Below the pieces are notes generated by a model. It ran no database searches and had not been told where the DNA came from. It was given only the letters and a program-made list of their open reading frames with translations. 64,000 bases of DNA from the NCBI GenBank assembly GCA_964247055.1, contig OZ176053.1:930001-994000 (forward strand), in the 5' to 3' direction. The position numbers and the translations under genes are program-made. Each line of letters starts with the position of its first letter. The first letter of the stretch is position 1. The DNA comes from Paragordius varius (lineage: Eukaryota > Nematomorpha). Shown piece by piece: positions 38,101 to 49,319 of the stretch.

Positions 38101-41100
38101 CAAATATTTAACAGATCTAGAAATACGGTTACCATAAATGTAATTTTGTTAAAATAAAAAAAAAATTTAAAAAAATTTAATGCCCTTGCTCACATTTTTA
38201 CGACCAGAAAAAGTCTAACCTCAAACCAGTTTCGGTTCTGAAAATAAATATACAATTATCAAAAAAATTAATTAAAACTAAATAAAGTTACGATTACTTT
38301 TAGGATCATATCTTATCTTTTGGTTTTGACGACATATTTCATCCATTGACAAATCGCGCGTCTAAAAAGGAAATAAGAAATTATCCACCAAAAAGTTACA
38401 ATATATTGTAATAAAATATGGAATTAAACTTTTGGATTCTTGCAGAGTTTGGTTTGGATTCCGTTTCCAATGCAAGGATGTACTCCGTATGTGCTAAAAT
38501 AATAAACATATTCCAATAAAAATTGAATGTATACAGACAAAAATTTAAATGTTAACAACAAACTACTTTATTAAAAAGACAACCCTACTTTTTAAAACCA
38601 TATTTTTTTGAAAAAACTAGAATTAAAAAACATATAATTGATGTCATATTTGATAAAAAGTTGAAAAAGTAGAGCGCTTTTTTGAAAAAATATTTGTCTT
38701 TATAATTTTATGTTATGTCGTATAATTTCATTTTTATAATATACATTTACCAATATAATTACTATTGATATAAAAATGTTACATTTAATACTAATACGCT
38801 GAGACAAAAATATTAGATTAAAATTATTTAAAATAAATATAATTTTGCAAAATATTAGGTCTATAGTAATATAAAGGTTTAGTAATTTACTCTGCTATAC
38901 AATTCCTCGTTCTCTCAGTAATGCCATATTGAGTGTCGCCTTTGCAAGGGGTCCATTCACTCCAATTATCCCAACTAGATTTTAGGTTTCTCAATTGTTT
39001 AAGAGTCATACATTTCCCCTTTACGCAAACCTATTCAAAAAAATGCTAAAAATAAAGAAGACAGAAAATTTATTCTTGAAATGAGAAACCATACTTTTTT
39101 CAAGCTTGATTTTACGTAAATAAACTATTTAATTGGATTAAACCATTTTGAAACACAAAATAAAATAGGATTTTTAACAAATTAAACAAAGAGGTGGCTA
39201 ACCAACAAAAAATTTATATAAACGCATTAAACAAAGGGTATAAATATTATCACCTCAGTCAAACAAACTATTGCAACAAAAAAAATATATTTATAAAGGC
39301 CCAATATTTAATTGCACTGGGATAGAAATCAATGAAAATGATAATATAATTAACAGATGGAAACAATAATCCACAGATCTCTACATTGACTCAAACGTTA
39401 CGCATTCGCCCTAAAACAACTCCCCATACATGAACCACCCAACCTAAAAGTGAGGTCCTCAAGGCAATTAAATTCCTTCCTCACAACAAAGCCTTGGAAT
39501 ATGACGAAATCCCTATAGAAATAGTAAACTACAATCCTATAAAAACACTTGACTTATCAAAAAATATTTCAATCCGGCATCTGGGAAAACAATTGGTCTA
39601 AATCTCTACTTACCGATTCACAAAAAAGGTAATCCTAAAATATGCAGCAAATACTGAACAATTGCGCTTATATCGCAAATCAAAAATATTATATTGTATT
39701 ATAGATTATTATCCAAGTTGAGAATACATCTCACAAAATCAAACTGGTTTTCGGAAGGGAACAGGCTGCAGAGACCATATCTGTAACCTTAGGTTTATCA
39801 TGGAAAAATATATTGAACACAACAAACCTTTTTATCTCTGTTTTATTGATTACACAAAAGACTTTGACAAACTCATTCACAACACACTATGGGAAGTTTT
39901 GGAAAAAATTTGTACAACACCTGGTCTCATTCAAATAACGAAATCTTTATAAAGCAACACTGAGGCATGTATTCAAACAGTACACGGTTCCTCTGATTCG
40001 TTTCCTACAAATAGGGGCGTGCCCGTCAAGGGTGCATCCTTTTACCCCTATTATTCAATATCTACACCGAACATATCACGTCCAAGTTAGATACTCAGAA
40101 TCATATCGGTTTAAAACTACATCCTGGAAAAATTACATCTTGAGAGCCAATCTCATATACTTAAAATTAACGTGGCAAACAAAGTCATATCTAATGACGC
40201 CAGATGCTGAATCAAAATGGTAACACTTTATAGAAACACTAGACAACTATATATATTTAGGAGTCGAAATTAATAATAATAAAAATACAACACCTGAATT
40301 TAAACAAGACCAGCCATAGACAGGGCCAAAAGGAAATCATATATCGCAAGATATGGTCTTCACGAAAAATAACCAAAACTACCAAATAAAAATTTTAAAT
40401 ACAATAATATTCCCAATCGCAACCTATGGATAGGAAAGCTGGGTATACAAAAACTCTGAACAAAAAAATATTCAAGTTTTGAGCAAACCTAATGCTTCTT
40501 GGCAAAAAATGGACGGACAAACTCGCTAATGAATGGATACGCAAATGGAGATTAGGCTACTTATACCACGTCATCTGCAACAACAAATTGGGGACAATCA
40601 TGCTGGGCCTGGTAGAAGGTAAACGTACAAGAGGCAGACCCAGAAAAAAAATGGTCAAAACAATTAACGAATTTCACCCACCTTATAATCTCCAATCTGA
40701 TTAATTAATCCTCAGACAGATCAGCCTACAGAAAATTTATCCATGAAATCCAGCAAAAAGTTGAATATTAACTACGCTGACATTCATTCATTCATGTAGA
40801 AAAAAATGTCTTTTAATTTTTCATTTTGTCCGTATAATTTATATTTACTGATAACTATAACAAACACTCAGTTTTACCCCTTTTGGTTTTTTTTGTGGAT
40901 CGAGAGACGATGTAGCTATATCACAGGGAACATTGTTGAGATATTCGGGTATAACGCTCCTTCCGCCATCGGATCGCGTGCAATATAAGCGTTCGCATGT
41001 CGTCTAAATCAGTAAAGTATTGTGTCACTTAAAAAAACTAAGGCTTTGCTCCTATAACTTAAAATTTAACAGATTTTCTATATTAATCTTAAAAAATATG

Positions 41101-44100
41101 ATTTTTTTCTTTGTAAGTTTCTATAATAAGAATGGCTTATGTAAAAATGGCTAATTTTATGAACTATACTCTTTTTAACTATACATCTTCAATCGTATAT
41201 TATGTATTAAGTAATATTAAAAATTATAAAAGTGCCTTATTTCCAATTTACGAATTAAATCTCCCTATATGAAATTTATTAATTAGCAATTTTAACCAAG
41301 AGAGTCTATTAATATATAATCATATAATCGTAACATAAAAAAGTTATTTAACCATATTCAAATCTATAGTGGCCGGCTGCCCAGATACATCGTTGCACCA
41401 ATTGTTATACTTGTAAATGTTCCATGTAGGAGGTCTCCCAATCGCCGGAATTTTAAAACCTGCTGGCTTGTCTCTAAGACATTTGGCTTGGGGAAAGCTT
41501 TACCATTATACAAGGAACAAATAATTAGTGAACAATAAAAATTAAAATGATAAAGGCCAAACTCTAAAACGTAACGACAATGATTTTTTTAAAAAAATCT
41601 ATACATTTTTTTAAACTTGATTTTTCAAAAATAAACTCATTGTTTTTAATAAAGTATGGAATAGATGTGAATTAATAACATGATGAATATGTTATTAAAT
41701 TTTCTCGTAGAATATAAATGAGATTTAAAAAATGGTTGTCTTCTAATTTACGTTTTGTCTGTTCAAGTTTTACTGCACATATTTAATAAAAATGAGTCTT
41801 TAGGCTTCATCTCCCCACAAATTAAAATTAAAATAAAAAAGCTGTGCAAAAAGAGGTTTAACTTTCGAATATAATTTTAAAGCCTTAAAAAACATTGCGT
41901 CCAAAATCTGGTAATGTTAAAAAATAATTTGATAATACATCCATATATATATATATATATATATATTCGATATGAAAAAGTATCATGATATAATGGTGCT
42001 CTAGCCCTTATGAGTGATATTAGAAAGTGATACATTTTTGTGATAAGTGCTCCATATCAGAAAATGAATAATTTTTTGGGGAAAAGCCATGTGCTTCATT
42101 CGAAATTATTCGCTCTAAAATAGGTTAGTTTTCTTTATATAAACGCAAAAATGCCGAAATAGCAAGATATAAATATAAGCTTTCTGCTAAAAATAAATTT
42201 GAAAATTGAATATTTTCAAAAATTTAATTTTTAGCAAATGGTTGAGAGGCAACGTGAAAACAGTTTAAAAACGCTTAAGATATTATAAAAACATCTTTTC
42301 TATAGATAATGATCCTTAACGTTTCTATAGCTTCAGAATTATAAATTAAAGGTTCGCTTGCCTTAAAATTATAATGATTTTTGTAAAAAAACACATATAT
42401 TTAACAAAGATTTGAAAACGACGTTATATTAATCATTATGATGGATAGAAATGTTTATTATTGAATTATATAGAAAGTCTTTTACATCATTTAAATAGTA
42501 GGAAACATACTTTGCTAAAAATTTAATTCTTTAATGAAGCAATTTTTTAAATATTTTAACGGATACCGACATTTAGTATACATTTAAAATTTATATCCCA
42601 CAATCTGGTCATCTTAGCCTATATTTTTAAAAAATTAGCCCATTATAGGAAAGAGAATTTGGGATTTTTGGACCCACATCTAAAAATTAAATTTTACAAA
42701 TATTATTTTGGTTTTTATATGTAGTTTATGATGTCTTTTAATGATATTTTTTGAAATGCAACATTTAGCTTTTACCAAAAATATTTGATTTAAATAAGTG
42801 CTCAAATTTTGCCATTTTCTGATATGGACCACTTAACACATAGTGTGCGAATAACCAAAACCAATTTGATAATCTTGATACATTTTCTTATCAAAATTTA
42901 TATATTTTATATTATTATTTTAGACATTATTTAAACGCTCTAATCGCGCAAGAATTCAAGCTCAAGAATTTATTACATATATTTGGTGGCCACACTCTCA
43001 AATTTTTTTAAAAATAATTATTTTTATATAACAAAGCGGTGCCAAGTATAAGGTGTTTACTTATTTGTTAAATTCGATTGTTGATTAGATAAATTTATAA
43101 TACAGCTTTTAATTTATTAATAGGTGGTTTGGATAAGATCGTTTGAGAAAGCATTCATGAGCGTGATTGTGACCGATTTCAAATTAACAGTAAAAAAATT
43201 TAACACATGTTCACCTTATGATGCATATAATTAAATTTAATTTAAAATATACCATATGCACTTCAAAAGTGTCCTGGGTTAAGTTGGTCCTTAATTTTTG
43301 AAATTTGATTTAACCATAATTTGTGCATGCATTTTTTTTCTTATTTTTTAACCAACTCTTTTCTTTATTTATTTCTATATTTATTCATTTAAATATAAAA
43401 ATTTCTATTCAACCACTTTTTTGCTTCAAACTAATTTTTTTCCAATTTAACATTATTATTAACTTTTAAATGCTAAAATTGCAAATAATAACCCAGAAAA
43501 CTATTTTTTTATTAAGTGTTAAAATCTTATAAATATCCAAATTATTTTAAAAAATAAAGATATACGGTTTTTCAATGGTTAATGCTTGATTGATTTAAAA
43601 TTTATTTTAAATAATAAAAAATAGGCTAACAATAAAATAGATGAATGATATAGGATTCGATTGATAAAAGTTAAAAACAAAACAAAAAAGTTAAAGGACC
43701 AACTTGAAGTGTTCAAAGACCAACTTAAAGTGTTCAAGGACCAACTTTAAGTGTTTAAAAAACAATGAAATGTTCTAAAACTTGAAGTGTTTAAAAACAC
43801 TATTGAAGTCAAATGGTATATTTATTTTAATAATCAAAACTTTATAAAAAGTAAGTGCTTAACCACATAATCTATGTGGCTGAGTTATATTTACTTCTAA
43901 TAAGTATTTACCGAAGGTAAGTCCCAATCGATTTGGAACTACACACGGACCATCTATAAATATCAGGAGCTGAGGCACCATAATGCATAATGCCTCCTTT
44001 GTCTTTGCATTCGTTTTCCATATCGTGGGGCGCACCCATTCTAAATGTTATTAAGTAAAATACAGTAAAAAGAAAATATTCAGACAAATCGTAAAATTTT

Positions 44101-47100
44101 AAAGATTTTTTTTTCAAAAGACAATCAGATTTTAAAAATATATGGGTGTTTAGGCTTAACTCCTTATTTTTGGCTAGCGAAATATGGAATTTGATTTACA
44201 TTGTTAATACACTGAATTATATAAAATTCAAGTTTTAAATAAATATGTGAAAAAATCAATCTTAAAAAAGTATGGTTTTATTTTCAAAAATAATTCTTTT
44301 AATTTATTGTCGGTATAATTTCATTTCATACTCTAACATTGGTACTCAAACCGCAGCCACGGGTCGTGTGCCGCCCTAAAAGGGCTTTCTATGGCCCTCT
44401 ATTATTATAATTAAATCATTTTATGTATTTATTTTGAATTCAAATATAAAGGCAAATATGTCAAACATTTTATCGGTATTGATAAATATATTTGGCGACT
44501 CTTAAATTATTTTTTAAAGAAGATGATTTATTAAGCCTTACAAATGGCCCAATTCATGTGGTATGGAAATACCGGCATTCAATCTATTGGGATGTATGAT
44601 GGTGCAACTCTCCGTCCCACACATTCTATCAAGTTGTGCCACGCCTTGAAACATAATATTAAATTATTTTGTTTTAATTTTGTTTTTTAGCCAAGTGGAA
44701 ACATAAAAAAGATTATAATAGATAGAGGATTTCATATATATGTGAAAAGATAATATGGCGAGATTTATAAGAATTAAATAATATTTGAGAGGATTTTAAT
44801 AATTTTACGGTGCTATTCAATTTATAAAACTGAGAATAATCTTGTAAAATATAATCTAGCTAACTCTTGTAAACTAACCGTACATAGTTTTTAAACCCAG
44901 AAAATGTGATAACCTCTAAAATAATACATAATCCATTAAATTTTTTTAAAAATTTAGCTCTTACAGATTAGAAGATCACATCTATCTCTTAATTATGTAA
45001 TAGCTTTTAAAATATTTCTTTAAATCAAAAAATAGATAAAGAAAGCGCTAAAATTACCCACAACAGATTCTTGCCGCCATTTACTAGAAATATTATAAAA
45101 TATACATTATTTTTTATGAAAAATCATATAAAAAATATTCAAAGTTTACTCGGATATAAGAATGGATACATCTTCCCCATTTTCCATGCGAGATGGCAAA
45201 GTATGGGCGCAAAATTTGTGTAACTCATCCTTTGTCCGTATCTCTGGTCCGTTCTAACGATATAAAAAGATTTTTGTACACAGAGATAAAACTATATCTA
45301 AGGTAACTTTAGTTAAAATTTAGTTAATTATTTTACATAAGTAGTTCTTCCAACAACGTACAGATATACTTCGGTATCGAGACTAGGGTCATTCAAAACT
45401 TGATTGATCTGTTCACATTAAATATATAAAACATAGAAAAGAGAAGTGACAGATTTGAAATAGAGTTATTTAAGACAAATGTAATATAAGAGTCTAAACT
45501 TAAGAAGAGCTGTCAAATTGGTAACATTGTCAACCATATTTTTTTGGTCCCTTTATTTTTTATAGCGCCAATATAAAGTACAGATTGTAAAACAGTGGTT
45601 GGAGTTTGATTAAATACTTAGCACTATTTTTACAATACCTTGATATAGAAGAATAAAAAATAAGAATCGTCTCAATTAAAATTGTTTAATTGCAAATTAA
45701 GTTTTGGACTTTTACTTTTGCACTTTGTTTATTTTCAGTGTATTTATTTCAAAATTTATTTTTTTAAAAAATATGAGAATAAACGTTATATTCCAACAAT
45801 TTCCAATCGCGATCATCGTAATAATTGCCATCGGTGTATATGCGAGCTTCAATGATTGCTGGAACATCGGCTAAATCTTTTGACAAACGATATAAAAAAT
45901 ATGTTTGTGAAATTTTTTTTAAATTATAAAAACAAATTTAAAAGTACAATTAATTACATTTGATAAACAAAAACGATATCTCTCGTGTCTGTACTGTGAT
46001 TAAAAATTATCTATTTATATTTTTATTAAATACTCTATATATTAAAAGAGCTAAAAATATGTTTTTTATATTTAGATTTCATTTTCATATTTTATCGTTA
46101 TGATTCAATATTTCTAAATTACAAGCTATATATGTTTTGCGGTAGAAATTAAAATACAGATGCAAAAATTAAAAGGCAATATTTTTTCAAAAGGTAAACA
46201 TAATTTTCAAGCCTTGATTTTTACAAGTGTAAAATCTATAATTAGTAACAAAATTTCCAACACAGCTTCCACAAAAATAACCTGATGAAACTTATTACAA
46301 AATGTATCATGATTATTATGGTGCTTTTGGTTTTGGCCCTTACGAGTAATTAGAAAGTTATTTATACTTTTGGGTGAGTGCTCCATATCATACACAGTAT
46401 GAATTTTAATGGTTGCTTATTTCACACTATATAGCCATTTGCTACACAGGAATGTATGGAAAAATAATGGATAAAATTGTTTATTCCACATTTTGTTGTT
46501 ATTCCATACCTTACTGTGTTGCAAATTGACCTACTATAGGGTAAAATAAAAGCAACCATGCAAAACCATATTTTCAAAATATTAATGTGGGCGCAGAAAG
46601 TCCCAATTTTTTTTGTTCGGTTCTTTTGAAATGAAAACAAAAATGCCGTGATTGTAAAATAAATATTTATATACCATTGGCACTTTAAGAGTGTTCTTTA
46701 ACACTTCAAGTTTTGGTCTTTAAAATCTTTAAATTTGGATTTAACAATACATTTCGCATGTATTTTTTATTTTATTTTTTAACTTGTTTCAAACTAAGCT
46801 TTTTTCATTTTAACAAAATTATTAACTTTAAAATGTTTTCAATGAAAAATTGTAAATAATAAACCGAAAAATTTATATTTTTTTAATTACGTGTTAAAAT
46901 CTTATAAAATAGCAAAATAATTTAAAAAAATTAGTTAAAATATACGGTTTCTCAATGAATAAAAGTGATATTGATTCAAAATTTATGTTAAATAATAGAA
47001 AATAGTTTAATAACGATGAATAGATAAATAATTTACGATTTGATTGATAAAGTTAAAAATAAAACAAAAAAGTCAAAGGACCACTTTAAATTTTCAAGGA

Positions 47101-48043
47101 CTAACTTGAAAAGTTCAAGGGCCAAACAAGGACCAAAGAGTTCAAGGACCAAGAAGTGTTCAAAGACTAATTTGAAATGTTGGACACTCTTTAATTGCAA
47201 GTGGTATATGCTAATTTTTTTTATCCACTAAAAGTATTTTTTAAAAACTGCATATTTCAAAAATTTAATTTTTAGCCAAATTATGTTTAAGCATACTTCA
47301 AACTATTTTGACGCTTATGAAAACGGTATAAAAACACACTTAATCCATACGATGGTGCTAAACATTCCTATTACCTCAGAATTTTTAAAAAGATCATTGG
47401 TCTTCAAATTTATGTTAAATAAAAATTCTGTTTTTTCTAAAAATGCACCAAAATTTTTAGGCAAAAGATTTAGATTACCACACGAATTCAGCATAAAAAA
47501 TTATATATAAAAAGTGGTCTTAAAGTGTTTTTATACCGGTACATCATGCCTCAAAATAGTTTGAAGTACACTTGAAAGTTGAAAAAGTATATTATTTAGT
47601 AAAAATAGTTTTAGTTAATATGAAAATTTGGCATATATTTAAAATTTTTATCGCACGATCCCGGCATTTTTTGCGTTTATTTAAAAAGAACTGGGACTTT
47701 CAGCGCCTACATCATTTAATTTTTTTGAAAATATGGTTTTGCTTTTAATTGTAGTTTATATAATATTTAAATCGTATTTTTTGGAATGAAGCCCCTAGCT
47801 TTCACCAAAAAATTTAGTTTAAAAATGTGTGCATATTTTGTTTCTCATAATATCCGATTTCGGACGCAATGTAATGAATTATATATAAAAAAACAGGTTA
47901 AAAAAGTTGTTTTTTAAAAAAATTGTTTTTAGAATTTTAATTTTGTCTGTAATATTTACTCTAAATATTAATATACCTGGCGTGGTTCCTACTACCCCAA
48001 AAATAAAAAGGTAAAGAATAGCAGTAGTAGCAATTAAATTCAT
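32104..48043 (-). CDS. Secreted ADAMTS-type zinc metalloprotease without visible prodomain (16 exons)
   Basis: Exons in transcript order: 47,977-48,043; 45,785-45,870; 45,337-45,408; 45,150-45,253; 45,058-45,083; 44,542-44,644; 43,912-44,040; 41,353-41,497; 40,878-41,003; 38,891-39,030; 38,430-38,493; 38,298-38,361; 34,946-35,073; 33,980-34,109; 33,182-33,292; 32,104-32,249. All introns are GT-AG and all phases agree, giving 546 codons. Residues 1-22 are a signal peptide (MNLIATTAILYLFIFGVVG). About 24-195 is a reprolysin domain with HELGHLMGAPHD (zinc ligands H148, H152, H158; E149 catalytic) and Met-turn GGIMHYG (M171). About 197-286 is disintegrin-like (CERLYCT), 306-354 TSP1 (WDNWSEWTPC), 377-447 Cys-rich (DGCGVCGG), and 448-546 spacer. 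The usual prodomain of about 200 residues and any extra TSP1 repeats are absent. An AATAAA follows the stop. One microexon has 26 bp. A small exon between exons 2 and 3 could have been missed. It likely cleaves extracellular matrix. Confidence 0.85.
32273..32553. mobile_element. MITE family A in ADAMTS intron 15
   Basis: CAGTAAAAATTGAAATTATA at the left and CCTATTTTTACTG at the right, TA on both sides, 24 bp from the acceptor of exon 16. Confidence 0.85.
33304..33530. mobile_element. MITE family A in ADAMTS intron 14
   Basis: Same family with a worn left end. It lies 12 bp from the acceptor of exon 15. The interior shares GATTGCCTTTTGTTTTTAAA with copy 1. Confidence 0.8.
34134..34918. mobile_element. 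Two family A MITE pieces plus nested TTAA element filling ADAMTS intron 13
   Basis: A left-half piece starts CAGTAAAAGACAAAAATTAT at 34,134. A second copy starts at 34,217 and ends at about 34,918, with a family G element (34,387-34,790, ending GTATCCAAGTG before TTAA) inserted in it. The whole intron apart from about 25 bp at each end is element-derived. Confidence 0.75.
35293..37999 (-). mobile_element. hAT transposon with decayed BED-finger transposase
   Basis: A 2,707-bp element flanked by the 8-bp duplication ATTTAAAG. The left end is CAGGGGTGTTCAACACAAAT and the right end reads CAGGGGTGTCCAAC on the minus strand, typical of hAT elements. On the minus strand a zinc-finger stretch ECLICKFTTNG followed by EYNFKRHANTMH (near 37,260) and the conserved CLTTDGAPAMMGKNK (near 36,650) match SCAND3/ZBED-like hAT transposases. 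The reading frame is interrupted by several stops, so no active transposase is expected. It lies in ADAMTS intron 12. Copy 1 carries only the left 370 bp. Confidence 0.88.
37340..37755. repeat. Tandem repeat of about 87 bp inside the hAT element
   Basis: Five units containing GAAAGCTAAATAAATTATTT, TACCTATTTTTTGCAAG and AATGGACCCAAATTATAATT, upstream of the transposase finger region near the hAT right end. Confidence 0.88.
38519..38740. mobile_element. MITE family A in ADAMTS intron 10
   Basis: The left end AATAAAAATTGAATGTATAC lies 26 bp from the exon 11 acceptor. The right end is CGTATAATTTCATTTTTATA. Its left part is missing in copy 1 because of the deletion. Confidence 0.75.
39180..40795 (+). 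mobile_element. LINE (RTE-like) copy, broken, in ADAMTS intron 9
   Basis: Plus-strand peptides in changing frames: EVLKAIKFLPHNKALEYDEI (like the AIKxLPNNKAPGxDGI motif), NKPFYLCFIDYTKDFDKL (palm motif A, catalytic aspartate present, near 39,850), and near the end MLGLVEGKRTRGRPRKKM, the usual RTE C-terminal signature. There are at least four frame changes or stops. The 5' part, with the endonuclease, is absent. The 3' end is a short ATTC repeat (40,783-40,795). It is absent from copy 1, so it inserted after the duplication, into a family A MITE whose halves flank it (about 39,050 and 40,850). Confidence 0.82.
41533..41775. mobile_element. MITE family A in ADAMTS intron 7
   Basis: Left end CAATAAAAATTAAAATGATA, right end TGTTCAAGTTTTACTG, 36 bp from the exon 8 acceptor. 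Confidence 0.7.
41979..42882. mobile_element. Foldback element, family D
   Basis: About 0.9 kb with long inverted ends. The left end has GTATCATGATATAATGGTGC then AAGTGCTCCATATCAGAAAA; the right end has CATTTTCTGATATGGACCAC then CTTGATAC. No coding frame. Related copies are at 46,300-47,880 and 52,262-53,118. Confidence 0.7.
43243..43826. mobile_element. Inverted-repeat element, family F, with internal 24-bp repeats
   Basis: Ends ATACCATATGCACTTCAAAA and GAAGTCAAATGGTAT. Near its right end are about four tandem copies of AAGGACCAACTTGAAGTGTT. It lies in ADAMTS intron 7. A second copy is at 46,663-47,213. Confidence 0.72.
44063..44332. mobile_element. MITE family A in ADAMTS intron 6
   Basis: TA-flanked left end CAGTAAAAAGAAAATATTCA, 22 bp from the exon 7 acceptor. 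The right half has AAAAGTATGGTTTTATTTTC and GTCGGTATAATTTCATTTC. Confidence 0.72.
46300..47880. mobile_element. Family D element with nested family F element in ADAMTS intron 1
   Basis: The left D end, GGTGCTTTTGGTTTTGGCCC then GAGTGCTCCATATCA, is at 46,319-46,390. Family F (46,663-47,213; ATACCATTGGCACTTTAAGA to TTGCAAGTGGTAT) is inserted within. The worn right D end runs to about 47,880. Short frames in this stretch are by-products. Confidence 0.65.
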
Positions 48044-49319
48044 GATAAGTTTAGAGGCAATAAAAATAATTAATTAAGATTTTTATACTAAAATTATATT
48101 AATTATTACTTCCTTATATACGATGGGATATATATATATATATTCTGATTATATAAAAATCTTAAATTTATTTAATATTAGTGTACTTTTAGAACAAAAG
48201 CTGAATAAATAAGAATCAATTCCCTATAATTTAATTTACGAGAGTAAGCATGAATCATTAAAATTATAAGACATCAATTTTAGCACCTGCACTGGTGAGT
48301 AAATTTGAGACTAAAATAGAATTTATTATATGTACCCAATGTTTTTTTATATGTAACATTCTGAGAATTTTCCCTATTATGCACATTTATAATTTATTTT
48401 GTCGTCTGGAATTCTCATATGAATCACTTGGAAAAATTTGTAATATGTTTTATTTGAAAAAATTGGCACCTGTAAATTTATTTTATAACTGAGTGTTGTT
48501 AATTAATAAAGCTGTGTATATACAATATATAAAATATAATCTATTTTAAGCGATAGGACAAGATTTTAACATAAATAATATGGAATAGTGAAAGCAGGAT
48601 TGGCACCCACACATAATTGGTATGTCTCATCAACAAAAAGAAGAGACTAATATATAATATCTCCATAGACAGAAAATAATTTGGTAACTTAACTTTGTAA
48701 ACTTAAATAGTATATTTATTATTTAAAAATTTAATAACCCCTTTCTTATATTAGGTACTCCTAGTATTCTTATTGATCGATATATTTTTTTTTCCATAAA
48801 GAAAATATTTTTTTAGTAGAAATGATAAATGCTGAGGTTAATCTTATTTAGTTCCCTTTCAAACTTTGGATGTTTTAGCCCCCAATATTGTGATGAAAAT
48901 GCTTTTATAATCCAGGTATAATAGTTTAATTTAATACGTTTCTATCATTTATTTTAGCTGATAAATCAGAAAATGATGGTGATTGAGATTTTTAGGATTA
49001 TCTTAATTTCCTAGTAATTTTTCGGGATCCTATGACAATTCCTTATTCTAAATTATGATCACCATGAACGCACACCGCATCGTATATTAATATTAGAATC
49101 ATCAAATTTACCTGCCATAATATCAATATGTTAATTTCACTCATAATCATAAAATACATTATATTATGAATGCAATCTTTAAATTTTATAGTGACATAAG
49201 GCGGTTGTTAAAATATACATAGTTGGATTTTGATAAATAAAATGTCAAAATAAAACCGCAACATGCATGTTAACTAATTTAATATATATAGTTATCGATG
49301 TAAAACCAAAAAATAATTT

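Noticed and set aside
38205-38240. Possible ADAMTS microexon encoding NRNWFE on the minus strand
   Set aside because: Its phase does not fit between exons 12 and 13, which join directly and in frame without it.
45480-45560. Possible extra catalytic-domain exon reading VDNVTNLTALL between ADAMTS exons 2 and 3
   Set aside because: Phases do not match the flanking exons, and part of the sequence looks like family A MITE.
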